64,000 nt of DNA from Aphrocallistes beatrix. Lineage: Eukaryota > Porifera > Hexactinellida > Sceptrulophora > Aphrocallistidae. The position numbers and the translations under genes are program-made. The notes beneath the pieces were generated by a model. The model made no database searches, was not told the DNA's origin, and worked only from the letters and a program-made list of their open reading frames with translations. Below, in pieces: positions 44,992 through 56,800 of this stretch. Location of the stretch: positions 3,286,001-3,350,000 of the forward strand of contig OY725503.1 of the NCBI GenBank assembly GCA_963281255.1, read 5' to 3'. Each line of letters opens with the position of its first letter. Position 1 is the stretch's first letter.

Positions 44992-46051
44992 CTTGGGAAT
45001 TAGTGTACTAAAATATTATTGAGTAAGACTTGCGTACTTCCTTGCACTTCACATTCCTTGTTTGAGTTGGAAGTTATTTCGTTAAAACTGCGTTTCGCTT
45101 CGCTATAACCATGTCTGTATATTGTTGCCTTGGTCACTAAATTATAGCAGCCAAGGCCGGCAAGAGGCAGAGGGTAAAATACCCAGGGCCCGGCAAAGCT
45201 GCGTCGCTCGTCGCGATGTTAGTGACTGGTAAATCAGTGCCGATTATTGAAATGTGAGGGCATGTGCATTCGTCACACATAAGAGTGCACCCAATTTTGT
45301 CAGTTAGTCTTATTTATATTATTTTATGTAAGCAGTACTGTTTACTTGTTAGGACATGACAGTATCAAAATGATAAGTGATGCTTATATAATAGTCGTGT
45401 AATCAGAATTCGAATGAAGATACCGATATAATATTGGCAAGTCAAGATAAAAATTTAAGAACTAACGAGTAGTATTGAGTACACATCTTTTATGACTTCT
45501 CCATTTTCTAAGTTGATTAGTGTTGATTAATTAAATCGAGTTTCCATGTTGCAGCTAGATAACTCATCTGATAAGTTTGTAGTCAAAACTAGCATGACTA
45601 GCGAGGAAACAAAAAATGAGTGTCATATTGTGTGAAGTGAACCTAAATGAGAATTTCTACATGCCATGATCAAGGGCGTAGGAAGGGAGGACAAAATGAA
45701 AAATCGCTCACCCTTGTCTAGGTTATTTAAAATTATTTACAGAATGAATTAGCCAATACCATTTGGCTATGTATTGTTGGGTTAACTGGTTGACCGACCA
45801 GTCAAGATGGGTCACGAAATGATTCCCTGTTCCAATTCTGGTGACTAAATTACATGCAGTATATCCACATAAATCTTTGTCGTAGTCATTTAATGTAATT
45901 CATAGCATCAGCGGAACCTTCGTCCCCGGAATTTTCGTCCCCAGAATGTCTTCCTTAGGAAATGACTTAATTAAATATTGTTTAATTAATAATTGAGTAT
46001 ACATACTATAATGAGTAGACACAGTAACACAAGGTTAACTTGGTAAATACA
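44992..46051. other. E-F intergenic region with duplicated flank sequence
   Basis: No gene seen. 45630-45770 (cattgtgtgaagtgaacct-like, ggaagggagg, aaatcgctcacccttg) matches 57395-58140, and 45838-45902 (acatgcagtatatccacata) matches 48530-48597 and 58280-58345. Confidence 0.6.
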
Positions 46052-46053
46052 TA

Positions 46054-46733
46054 GGGCATTCCAAAAGTTCTCGTCCCAAATCTGTATCAAAATAGGATAT
46101 TTTCGATTTGTCCATTGTATTCCTTAAGGGATCAGCTTCCAATTTGTATATTGGTTTATTGTAAAGAGGACAATTATTGTGGTTCCTATATTAGATTTTT
46201 GTGCATCGGTTTAGGGCACTGCCTTTGAACGTGATTTTTGGGGTTCCCTTTGATATATTTCAGTTCTGAGCAGATTTAGATTAAAACTGATCCCGCCATC
46301 CAATTCTACGCATCAACTAACATATAGATTGAATTCTCTGAAGTATTATAGTTTGAGGCTGAGGGAATAATTGTGTTTTGAAGTGGTTTACTACCATTTT
46401 TGTCCCACTTTTTGAGTGGCGAAAATTGACAAAAAATCCACTAAAAGTGGCAATTATTTTACCTTTTAATGACCTTATTCTACGATTTTCACAACTTTTA
46501 TTCTCCAAATTTAGTTTTAAGTCATTTTCAATGGGAAGATTCCAACTTTTCGACACTACTCTAAACCGATGCATAAAAATCTAATATAGGGACCACAATA
46601 ATTGTCCTTTTAAAATAAACCAATATATAAATTGGAAGCTGATCCCCTAAGGAATACAATGGACAAATTGAAAATATCCTATTTTCACTCTCATTTGAAA
46701 TACAGATTTGGGACGAGAACTTTTGGAATGCCC
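46054..46733. mobile_element. Fold-back mariner-type element with long inverted ends
   Basis: Ends gggcattccaaaagttctcg and complement, TA at 46052-46053 and 46734-46735. The arms are about 170 bp (up to tgcatcggttta and complement). The interior has no transposase. 'Ccaaaagttct' is a mariner-style end. Confidence 0.85.
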
Positions 46734-46799
46734 TATGTATATTGTGAACGAAAATATGTAATTAAAAGCTGAAGTTGTAGGCAATACCCCTAAGGTAAG

Positions 46800-47660
46800 T
46801 TATAGTATATCGATTTTCATGATCGGATACGAGTGTTTGAATGTGCTCATTGCGTTCAATTTCCTTATTTGTGTGAACCTTTGTCTCACTAATTTTGTTA
46901 ATATTGCTTCCTGAAGCGACTGTTCACGCTGTAATACTTTAAGGAATTTACAGATTGTAGGGTGAGAGCAGGCAAGAGTGGTCTGAAATGCATTGTGCCA
47001 TCCTTCAACAATATTTGTAGTATGAGCTAGATAGTCTTTGACCCTTTGATACATGCTCCAAATTCTAATGGGAAATTGGGGGATTCGTCTACTTTGATCA
47101 TGGAGCCGTTTTCCAATATACGTTTCTTCAAAATATTTTGCAACAGTGATCGCTTGTTCCAGAAATTCTACCATCAGGCTAATAAAGCAATCAGGAACAT
47201 CTTGCTCAGGAACGAAAGGAAGACCCATGAGCATTCTCAATTCAATTTGAAATTCGCCATCGGCTTGATATTGAACAGTCAATTTCTCACTTTTAATTTT
47301 CTCCCATATATTTTGGGAAAGGTGGAAAAACATCCAGAAATGACTGCATTAAAATTGTTTTCCAACGAGTTGATCGCTGCCTTCTCAAAATCAACCATGA
47401 TGATCTTAGGGTTCAAGTCTGGTTTAATTTCAAGTAATTTGCGAAGCAGTGTGTTGTAAGTAGATTCCTTTTTATTCGGCAGTCGAAAAAAAAAACGTAC
47501 AAGGAAAAACGAACCCATCCTTTTCAGCGTGTATAGTATATAATTGTAAGAAGTATTCCGGAACTTTAGATGTCCCATCAGCAAAACAGGTATTTGATTC
47601 TTCGAGAATCGAAAATAATTTAGGAGCAGAAAAATATCATACGATTATTATCACCATAGC
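46800..47660 (-). pseudogene. MULE-type transposase (FLYWCH/MULE family) relic
   Basis: Minus strand: FADGTSKVPEYFLQLYTIHA (about 47560), a frameshift in the ten-A run at 47486-47495, then RLPNKKESTYNTLLRKLLEI, PKIIMVDFEKAAINSLENNF, VISGCFSTFPKIYGRK, another frameshift near 47300, then NIWEKIKSEKLTVQYQADGE and NIVEGWHNAFQTTLACSHPT to 46803. This is the DDE region of MULE transposases as found in FLYWCH-type proteins. Frameshifts make it non-functional. Confidence 0.78.
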
Positions 47661-47683
47661 CTAAAGTAAAATGGCTCATCTTT

Positions 47684-47906
47684 GTGTTACTTTGCATTTT
47701 TGTGGGATTTGTATTTCGGACACAAAGTGTCCGCAAATTCGTGGACCGGCTACTATTTGAGTACAAGTATATTCGGTTTCTGGATGCCGCTCTTGTATAT
47801 CTGGAAATATACAGGAACTTCTTGGATGGTTGGATAGACTTGTACGTAATTCTAACAGAGTATAGTAAACGTTTGTGAATGTAGTAATTGAGCACTTTGT
47901 AAAAGG
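47684..47906. repeat. Duplicated flank block upstream of gene F (matches 57027-57170)
   Basis: ggccggctactatttga-like, gtatattcggt, atatacaggaacttc and gtaaacgtttgtgaatgtag match the block at 57027-57170, indicating that F and G were duplicated with upstream sequence. Confidence 0.7.
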
Positions 47907-47914
47907 GTCACGAA

Positions 47915-48507
47915 TAGGGTTTTTAATCCCGGTCTAAAATTCCAATCCCGGGATTTCGGGATTGACAAATTCTGAATCCCGGGATCCCGGGATCCCGGGA
48001 TTAGTAATTTTCTAGAATTGGTATGCTAGTAATTGTATATATAACGTGCATATAACGAGACTATTTTTGAATTACGGAAATTGTTTACTACATGAATTCA
48101 CTGAGCTAATTTCCCACATAGAGAACGCTTGAAATATTTCCAAATGGGTGCACCTACAAAATTTTGCAAACGATTTTCTCAGCCATCATATAGATATTGT
48201 AAATTTGAAGTGTAAGAGTCACATACAAACACTTTTATAATACATCAGAAAGGTCCTTGCAAGTTCAATTTGACCATATTATTAGTATCACAACTTTGTA
48301 TAGTATATTAATCAAAGTGTGTTATATATATTGAATCACTATTTCATCCAATTATGGGAAACCCTGTATTTACAAACCAATAGACATTACAACAAATGTG
48401 TGATATACGTATAAACTGCATTAATCATCAGTCCCGGGATTGAAAAATGAATCCCGGGATTCAATCCCGGGCTAAAACAAGCCGGGATCCCGGGATTAAA
48501 AACCCTA
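47915..48507. mobile_element. hAT-type element 'tagggtttttaatcccgg' with perfect 8-bp duplication
   Basis: Ends tagggtttttaatcccgg and complement; gtcacgaa at 47907-47914 and 48508-48515. The interior has palindromic cccgggatcccggga runs. A second copy, inverted, is at 57447-58046. Confidence 0.92.
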
Positions 48508-48649
48508 GTCACGAAATGATTCCCTGTTCTAACTCTGGTGACTATACTACATGCAGTATATCCACACATGAATCTTAGTCATTTAATGTAATTCATAGTC
48601 TTTAGATAGGAAATTTGATCTGATAAGCTAAATTATCCTGTTTTTCACA

Positions 48650-48656
48650 TATTAAT
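48650..48656 (+). promoter_or_regulatory. TATA-like element of gene F
   Basis: TATTAAT in ctgtttttcacatattaat, 79 bp before the ATG; equivalent to the TATAAAT of E. Confidence 0.45.
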
Positions 48657-49391
48657 TTGTATAGAACATTTAACTCACACTTTAAACATTGTATTGATCT
48701 CTATTTTAAATTATCTCTGTGAATTGAAATGGTAAGATTGTGTGCATATTTTAACTTTTTCGCATTTTCTATTGCAGTAGCTGTTGGATATGATTGTAGT
48801 AATGAAGCAGTTGGATGTACAAGTAATACATACTCATCTTACCTCTTGAGTTGCTATATAAATAGTAACGATACTCAACTCATTAAGAGTGGATTGAAAT
48901 ATTGTAGTCAATCCAATAGACTTACCAGTCTTCAAGTAGCCAAACAATATGTTTCTGAAGAATTAGGAAACCTCATTATTGACATTGATTTACCCTCAAA
49001 TATAAGACAATTATATTTCTATCAATATTCTAGTCAATACCATGATTATATCAGGTTAACGACCTCTACATTTAATTATGCACTAACTTACATGTATAGT
49101 TCGGAGATAACGAAAATAGAATCCTCAAACTTCTTCAATTATTTTGTTGAATTAAAGACACTTGACTTTAATAGAAATTTAAATTCAGAACAAATACCAT
49201 CATTTACAGATTTACACAAATTAACATTGATTCGTGCAAGAATTCACGTATCAATTATGCCAATATTAAACCCAAGTATGGTTAGTGGACTAGAAAATCT
49301 TGTTTATTTAGATCTAGGATATTCAAATTTTGAAAGAATAGAGAAAAATTCCTTTCAAAACACTAGTTTGACCTACTTGAGTTTATATATA

Positions 49392-49699
49392 TGTCATGGG
49401 GAAACTTCAAATCTGGGGGAATTTGAAGTTCCCCCAGGGGGAATTCAAATTGGAGTTTCCACTGGGGGGAATTTCAATTGGAGTTTCCCCTAGTGGAATT
49501 TTAAATTCCCCTAGTGGGAACTCCAATTTGAATTTGCCCTGGGGGAATTTAAAATTCTAAAGACTAGATTTTGTCGTACAAAAAATTGGAGTTTCCACTA
49601 GGGGAAACTCCAATTGAAATTCCCCCCAGTGGAAACTCCAATTTGAATTTCCCCTGGGGGAACTTCAAATCCCCCCAGATTTGAAGTTCCCCCATGACA
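49392..49699. mobile_element. MITE with 'tgtcatggggaaacttcaaa' ends, inside gene F
   Basis: Long imperfect inverted repeat, tgtcatggggaaacttcaaa to tttgaagttcccccatgaca, almost the whole element; interior of ccccagtggaaactccaa palindromes. It sits in a tata target. Confidence 0.85.
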
Positions 49700-49703
49700 T
49701 ATA

Positions 49704-50047
49704 CACTCGAACCTCTCTTATCCGGGCAGTGCCGGACCGGAGGGTGCCCGGATAACAGAGGGTGCCCGGATAACAGAATTTGCCCGGATAATTCGAAAAC
49801 ATGTCTATGCACATGAGGTTATTTTATAATATTTACGTACCAAGACAATATATGAGTACGCAAAACCCACAGTTTTACTAATTACATAATAATGTAAAAA
49901 AATAATATTACATGATAATGATTGCTGGAATTGTGGTTAATAATTGACTTGAAAATAGGACAATGCATATTGACTAAATGTCGAAAGGGCTGCCCGGTTG
50001 AGAGAGGTGCCCGGATATCGGAGGTCCGGATAAGAGAGGTTCGAGTG
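49704..50047. mobile_element. TA-flanked MITE 'cactcgaacctctcttatcc', inside gene F
   Basis: Ends cactcgaacctctcttatcc and complement, with TA at 49702-49703 and 50048-50049. Internal repeats of gtgcccggataa. It abuts the previous element. Confidence 0.85.
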
Positions 50048-51546
50048 TATAACAATAAAATAACTCAAATTGGAGATGGTGCATTCAATTCTCAGCTCAG
50101 ATATCTACATCTAGAAGGAAATGACATCAAAACTATCACCAATGACATATTTAAAGGATTAAACGATTTAACACGATTAATTCTAAACAAAAATCCAAAT
50201 TTCCCTCTCGATGCTCTTTTACAAGCAAGAAAGTTAAGATATTTGCACATAAACTATAATGACTATACCTACCTTGATCCGTACGTGTTCCAGCAATTAA
50301 AGGAATTGACATATGTATACGCTCAAAACAACCCTTTCATATGTGACTGCAGGTTACAATGGGCTCCCATAATATATCAGAATGGGGTTTATATTTCCGG
50401 GGACTGTTTAGAACCATGGAATGCCAGAGATATTAGTATAACTACTTCATCACTCTATGCTAATTGTACACAGACACAGTCATACAAATGCTTCAACAAA
50501 TCTATTTCGTGTCCGAATAACGAGGTATGTCATGATACAAAGGATAGTTACACTTGTGGATGTCCAAAGGGATATTCTTTATATAACTCAGGAGAGTGCA
50601 ATGACATCGACGAATGTTCTGTTCCTCAGAAGTGTGAACACGGATGTGAGAATACTCAAGGTTCCTACATCTGTACTTGCCAAGATGGATTCAAGTTATC
50701 ATCTGATGGATACACCTGTGAAGATGTTAATGAGTGTCAAGATTCAAATGGTGGATGTGAGATAGGATGTGGAAACACAATTGGATCGTATCAGTGCTAT
50801 TGCGAGTTCGGACACCAAATTTTCAACATAACCCACTGTACAGTAAACAGTATATATGATGAATATTACAACAAAAATAACTGCTCTCAAAGTAGTATAT
50901 ATCATAGATGTCAAGAAAATTTAACCATGTCAATTTCCATGAATGAAAAACTCAGAATGGATGTTCAAAAAGAAAGAGAAGCAACAAGTATTAACTCCTT
51001 GGCCATTCAAACTTCACCATCACTTGTAATATCAATCTCAACTATTTTACCAATTAGCATAATGATAATTGTGATACAAACGATAATAATAATAATAATT
51101 CTTTGTTTCCTTGCAAAGACCAAATCCATTAAGATTAACAAGCAGGATAAAAGCAAACATAATGAACACTCAAAAAACAAATCACCAAATAGCATTGGCA
51201 GTCCAGGACAAGATTCTTCGCCTAAGGACGGACAGCAGGGATACTACGATTTGGATGAACTTTCTCAAGTGAAGTATGCTGAAAAGGGAAAATACCGGAA
51301 TTCTCCATTGAATCAATTCTCTACGCCCGAAGACAAGCTTGTGTTGTATGACAATATGTCTTAAGTTTTTTCTCTCTCAATAAGTCCCCTAAGTACATTA
51401 CTTTCATAATTTATTTACACTCACATTTATTGAATTTTAGTACATTTCTTCATCAACCCCTCCTAGTTTATCTCCTATTTTCTTTCTTGTAACTATGTGT
51501 TCTTTCTAACTGCTTGATAGGTCTTATGAATATGCGTTATTATGCT

Positions 51547-51552
51547 ATTAAA
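51547..51552 (+). terminator. ATTAAA polyadenylation signal of gene F
   Basis: ATTAAA in the conserved 3' flank, about 185 bp after the stop. Confidence 0.5.
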
Positions 51553-52175
51553 CGTGTGAATTTGTGTATAAATTATTATTGAATCGAACTTGTTGGCACT
51601 TCACTCTTTTGTTTGAATTGGAAATTGTTTAAATTTGAATGTAGAAATGTGGTCTCTCTATGTATAGTTCATATGATGGTAACGAAGTGTAAACGATGCA
51701 ATAAATTAAACTTTAGAGAGAAGACCAAACTGAGGAGCATATACGGCTTAACTAAACACGGAAGAATAACCGACATGTAGAACATCTACGAAATGGACAA
51801 CCACAAAAGAAATAAAAGAATATGCGCGTTTTATTCCTTTTGTGGCTGATTGTTCCGTAGATTAGTGTACAGGGTGATCCAAAAGTTCTGCAACAAATTT
51901 TGCTGGAGTATTATACTTACACAAGTGGATCTAACATCCGACATTTCGTTTTACTTGAAAATTATAAGGTTTATTTTAATTATTTTGCAATCCAATTGCC
52001 TGTATTTCTGAATATATTTGATAAGGTGGATCATAAATGTTTGTGTATTTAGAAAAAAACGGAAACTTTACGGCTTTTCTTCATTGCAAAATCTTTAATA
52101 ACGTAATTAGTGTCCAAATTTAGAAGCAGATCACTCTCGACAGAAGAAACTACAGTCGGTCTTCCATAGTTGACC
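51553..52175. other. Downstream flank of F, then one mariner-style end
   Basis: 51600-51860 aligns with 61030-61260 downstream of G (aactttagagagaaga). At 51870 cagggtgatccaaaagttct, preceded by TA, looks like a mariner inverted end; its partner was not found. No gene is seen. Confidence 0.55.
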
Positions 52176-52510
52176 TTAAGCATTGTCACCTCGAAAACCT
52201 AAGTCTCTCTCAGGAAGGAATTTTACAACAGCTACAATTCTTTTTAGAACCTCAAACCAGTATGAAAATGCCCTTTGTCTGACAATCTCCAGCTCTTCAT
52301 CAATTCTAGTATCTTTCTGATGTTGCATCTTGTTAGTTACTGCACATAAGTGATCCTTTGAATGTTCATGCGAGGATATTCTGGCAGTGGCGTTCTTCCA
52401 GTCGTCAAATCCAGTTATAAATTGAGTAGGTTGCCGGTCATTCGAAAATAGCTTGCACACATAACAAAACACCTTTCCAGTTGAAGGAGAATAGATCAAC
52501 CAGTCACGTT
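52176..52510 (-). pseudogene. hAT transposase N-terminal fragment (TTF-type zinc finger)
   Basis: The minus-strand frame reads LIYSPSTGKVFCYVCKLFSN, then GFDDWKNATARISSHEHSKD and FRGDN. This is the TTF-type zinc finger start of ZMYM1/DUF4371-type hAT proteins. The frame stops right after FRGDN. It may be the other half of the family seen at 24120. Confidence 0.78.
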
Positions 52511-52758
52511 TTATAACTCACCATTTTTCACACCTTTTCTATACAATATATATGGCTTCACTCACGATAAAAATCATTGTACGACACCACAATAGACTGT
52601 CATTGTTATTAATAATTTAAATCAATAACTTATTAAATATGTAAATTATTATACTATATACGTAGCAATAAACAAGATTATATGAGTATATTTTTTTACA
52701 CCTACATTTTTTCACTGCTATGCATATGTGCCCGACTGCTTTTATGTTTAGTCTAGTG

Positions 52759-53067
52759 CAGTGGCGGGCAACCTTAATCCTTAAGTGGCCCACAATTGGG
52801 GCTCGCGGGCCCCAAATCTGTCAGTTCTTGTTGTTTTTCCAGCGACATAACAACTAAATTAACATAGTAAAAGCAAAAATAACTAAAGTACATACATTGA
52901 ATCATTATATAATGATTATAGAAAATATATTGATATTCAGCATCAATTTCACACCAAAATTAGGCTTTGTATTATAATCACTAACACGCGGGCCCCGTAA
53001 TAGAGTGTTTGGAAATAGTCGCGGGCCATCAAATTTAGTCTTGCTGGCCCCAGGTTGCCTACCGCTG
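52759..53067. mobile_element. hAT-type MITE 'cagtggcgggcaacct' with perfect 8-bp duplication
   Basis: Left cagtggcgggcaacct, right aggttgcctaccgctg; gtctagtg at 52751-52758 and 53068-53075. A second copy is at 62673-63872. Confidence 0.93.
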
Positions 53068-53075
53068 GTCTAGTG

Positions 53076-53770
53076 ATAGTTTAGGGACATTAGCATCCAT
53101 AACCCGGTGGACTCGGGGGCGCTGCTCCTGGGAGGTGGCTGCCGGCACCCCCCAGGTCCCCAACATCGACACCTCTGAATTTAAGTAATAGTATTGCCCA
53201 TATCCTACTTAATGGTCTGACAATAAATGTACCATGAATGAATTACAAAAGGGAAATTATATTTTCTAAAGTCCAGTGAATTGAGCTATTAAGTTAACTA
53301 TGCATCTCTAGGACTCCCAAACATTACTACCCTGTTACCCTGTGGTTAAAATGATCATGTATAGTGATAATGGTGATTGGATATCATAATTTAATATTAA
53401 TAGTACATACAAACTGTACATCAAACTGTACATTTGTGTTTGTCCGAATTGATTGAAGAATCGGCAAGTCGTAGATATATAAAAATTGGCATGTAGGTGT
53501 CAAATGATATTCCTACGATTAAGTTCTAAGATCTAAGCGAAATTTCAACACCTCTGCAAAAAAAATAGAAAACAATTTTTCACACCTTTTCTATACAAAT
53601 ATATGACTACACTATCACAATGGAAATCATTGTACGGCACTACAATAGATTGTCATTGTTATAAAGCCACAACTTATGTTTGATATTTTAAATGTATCAT
53701 AATGTATAGCAATGAAAAAGATTATGTGCATATTTTCACACCTTTATATACATATTTTCACACCATTTGA
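53076..53770. other. Unassigned stretch with repeat scraps
   Basis: G/C-rich hAT-like scrap at 53100-53175; an 'aattgattgaagaatcggca' repeat at 53450-53560 that recurs inverted at 16960-17040. No gene is seen. Confidence 0.45.
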
Positions 53771-54210
53771 CGAATTTTGAAAATTATGCTAGAAACTTGC
53801 TTCCAACGGATGATATGGGGTTTTTAGGGGTGTAGATATCGAGTATCATATTTTCAAATCTATATAATAAATTATTTGTTTATTTTGTTTACATTAGATA
53901 CATAAAGTAAACAAATCTCAAAAATATGCTAGAAACCTGCTTTCAACGGTTGACATGGGGTTTTCAGGGGTGCAGATTTCGAATAACATATTTTCAAGTA
54001 ATTTTGATAATTAATTTGTTTACTTCTGTTTACAATAGATATATAAAGTAAACAAATTACAAAATTAGGCTAGAGACTAGCTCCCAAACGGTTGACATGG
54101 GGTTTTGACGGGTGTAGATTTCGAATATCATATTTTCAGATCGATATGATACATTATTTGTTAATTTTTGTCTACAATATTTAGATAAAGTAAACAAATT
54201 CCCAAAATAG
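53771..54210. repeat. Three-copy tandem repeat, unit about 137-150 bp
   Basis: Each unit has a variant of gctagaaacttgcttccaac, 'atggggtttt', 'gtgtagat-tcga' and 'cataaagtaaacaaat' (units near 53780, 53915 and 54065). A looser relative is at 10900-11200. Confidence 0.75.
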
Positions 54211-54214
54211 ATTG

Positions 54215-54740
54215 AGTAAATTCAGGAGCCCGCAGGGCGACTCTGTGGACACGAAGTGTCCGCAAGCCCCGGAGCGCAAGCAAGCGAAGCGCGCTTGTTC
54301 TATTATATAATTAGTAGAAATACAACACACAACAGTTTTTCGGGTAATATAATGGGTTGTCCGCTTAATCGGGCCAAAATATCCTCTGACCGATGTGACC
54401 CTATTAAGCGGAGTCGACTGTATATATATATACACCAACCGGACAAAAGTATTTCAACACTTGATTCTTTCCCATACAAATAATACTAAAATGGGTCTAT
54501 TCATGAAGAGGGTTACTTCTAGACAGTATGGGATACAGCTAATCGGATTCCAGATTCGAATAATACGCATTCAAATTAGTCACAGGTTAATTTTTCTAAT
54601 TAATCATTCATTCCTAACTTTTTGTAATAATCAATCAGTGCCACCATATGCCGCATACACCCATTTTGACCACTATACATGATGGCAATGAATTACATAC
54701 CTATGGTGGCTCAGGCTGATAAGATTGTTCATCGAGTTGA
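54215..54740. repeat. Chain of element fragments (R1 tail, pogo-like end, Tc1-like end)
   Basis: 54230-54300 is an R1 GC-rich tail (gcaagcgaagcgcgcttg); 54360-54419 is the end of the cagtcgactccgcttaatag MITE; 54430 onward (ccggacaaaagtattt, actaaaatgggtctattcat) is a one-ended Tc1-like piece, also seen at 63019. Confidence 0.7.
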
Positions 54741-54741
54741 G

Positions 54742-55122
54742 TAACTCATCATGGAATTATGACGTAATTGTCACGTTTTTATAATTATAAATTTCAGTTT
54801 TTCCACTATAACTCAGCAATTTTAGACGATAGAAGGCTTAAATTTAATAGAATGTTATATTAATATTCTACACATGTGATACAACTATAATCAAAATGCT
54901 GATTCATCACTCTGTTATTACGTCATTATTACGCATCAAAAATTTAAAAATTGACAAATTTAATTATGTATCGAGTGATATCGATTTCAACAGTAAGACA
55001 GACATATTTAGAGATGTTATCTCCTTTATAATTAATCAATGTGAGCCCAGGCATGCCTCCGGGGGACACAAAGTGTCCGCCAGCCGCGCAGCGCAAGCAA
55101 GCGCGAAGCGCGCTTGTATATA
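54742..55122 (+). repeat. R1 repeat copy
   Basis: Core and tail present (ctcatcatggaattatgacg; gcgcgaagcgcgcttgtata). Several bZIP-like sites are mutated (tgacgtaa, gctgattcatcac). Confidence 0.82.
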
Positions 55123-55167
55123 TATATATATATACAATCATCGAGTTTTAATAGTAAGGATATATAT

Positions 55168-55672
55168 ATATCTGTAACGAATTGATTGAAGAAACTGCCA
55201 GGCGTAGAAGGTTGATTTTTGGCATGTGGGAGTCTTTTGGCTATGGCTCCAGTAAGTTCTGAGCTCAGAGCCAAATGTCGACTCATCATGAAATTATGAC
55301 GTCATTGTCACATTTTTAAAAGTTAAGCAATACAGTTATTCGAGCATAACTCAGCCATTATAGGGGATAGAAGGCTGAAATTTTAATAGAATATGTATAC
55401 TAACACGCCTCACATATGATGCAACTATCATCAAAGAATGATGACTCATCACTTTGTTATGACTTCATCATTACTCATCAAAATTTTAAAAATTGACAAA
55501 TTTGGTGATTTTTCGAGTGATTTCGATTTTAAAACTAAGATGGACATATTTAGAGATGATATCTCCCTTATAATTAACCAATTAACCCCCAGGCGACCGT
55601 AAGGAGCCTCCGGCGGACACAAAGTGTCCGCCAGCCCGCAGCGCAAGCAAGCGAAGCGGCGCTTGTTCAAAT
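55168..55672 (+). repeat. R1 repeat, full copy in tandem with the previous
   Basis: ctgtaacgaattgattgaag, TGACGTCA, gatgactcatcact, and the GC-rich tail. It lies 45 bp after the preceding copy, with the R1 start word (rc tccttactattaaaactcga) in between. Confidence 0.85.
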
Positions 55673-56127
55673 AATATTTATAATAAATATGGTTCATTAT
55701 TATAATATTTTCGATATTAAATATTGTGGTTTGATAAATATTAGAACGGCTTATTGACCCACCGGGAATTTTCCCTGTGTCCTGATGATCGAATCCGCCC
55801 CTGCGAGTTGATACAATCGAAGTAATCTTCATGAATTATAAAATTAGCATCGCCCCAACGAATACACACAGTCATCTGTTCTTATTTTCTTAAGTCGGTT
55901 GCTTCATCTGCTATAGTGCAAACCAACTGACTTGTTTGATATTCGAAAATTATTTTGGTAGAACATTTTGTCCAAAAAGATTAATTAACTAATTGACAAT
56001 TTGAGGCGATATATAATTATTTTGGTTTACTTCAGCTATGTAATACTGGAATGTCTTGACCTTTTTGGAATTAAATATTCCTTTTGGCCCCCAATAATGG
56101 ATTGCGTAAGATTGTGCATAGTGTAGT
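55673..56127. other. Unassigned stretch with one hAT-like end
   Basis: cgaatccgcccctg at about 55791-55804 resembles the right end of the 1411 element. No gene is seen. Confidence 0.45.
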
Positions 56128-56800
56128 CCTACGCGTCTTCAAGTTTACAAACAATTTATTTCTGAAGAATTAGGAAACCTCATTATTGACATTGATTTAC
56201 CCTCAAATATAAAACAGTTATATTTCTATCAAAGCTAGTCAATACCACGATTATATCAGGTTAACGACCTCTACATTCAATTATGTACTGACTTTCATGT
56301 CTAGTTTGGAAAAAATAGTATCCTCAAACTTCTTCATTTTTTGTTGAATTGAGCATACTTAACTTTATTAGCAATTTAAATTCGGAACAAACATCATTAT
56401 TTACAATTTACACAATTTAACATTGAATCGAACAAGAATTCACGTATCAAATATGCCAACATTAATCCCAAGTATGGTTAGTGGACTAGGAAATCTTGTA
56501 TATCTGAATCTAGGATATTCAAGTTTTGAAAGAATTGGAAAACATGCTTTTTGAAAACACTGCTTGATCTACTTTAATTTTTATAACAAAAAGATTCAAA
56601 TGAATATGGTTATTCAATTCTAGCCAGATGTCTACAGCATGAAGGAAATACTAGCGTGTTAAAACTATCACTAATAACATATTCGAAGGATTAGGTAATT
56701 TCACAAATTAGATTTAGAGAAAAATTCAAATTTCACTATCGCTGCTCTTTTTTCAAACAAAAAAATTGAAACATTTGTGCATAAACTATAGTTATTACAC
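56128..56800 (+). pseudogene. LRR-EGF receptor relic H
   Basis: Degenerate copy of the LRR half of G: tacgcgtcttcaag, ttatttctgaagaattagga, aggttaacgacctctacatt, aagaattcacgtatcaaata, atggttagtggactagga. It has several frameshifts and stops, and lacks the signal-peptide segment (deleted after gtaagattgtgcata) and everything after the LRRs. It shows an extra, older duplication. Confidence 0.85.

Larger units (their letters stand above)
48729..51364 (+). pseudogene. LRR-EGF receptor F, split by two adjacent transposons
   Basis: 48729-49391 encodes the signal peptide and N-terminal/LRR part up to SLTYLSLY. The frame resumes at 50050 with NNKITQIGDGAFNSQLRYLH and stays open to the stop at 51364: LRRs, LRRCT (NPFICDCRLQW), three EGF domains, a coiled segment, a membrane helix, and a tail with YYDLDEL and the end LYDNMS (YxxM). 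The insert (49392-50047) is two TA-flanked elements. Without them the frame would be continuous and close to G. No clean splice pair that restores the frame was found, so F is probably a young pseudogene. Confidence 0.85.

Noticed and set aside
47917-48507. cccgggatcccggga runs as a possible regulatory palindrome cluster
   Set aside because: Fully explained as the interior of a hAT element with perfect 8-bp target duplication and a second copy at 57447.
49392-50047. Insert in gene F as a new intron made by transposons
   Set aside because: GT and AG dinucleotides at or near the element ends do not restore the frame; RNA evidence would be needed.
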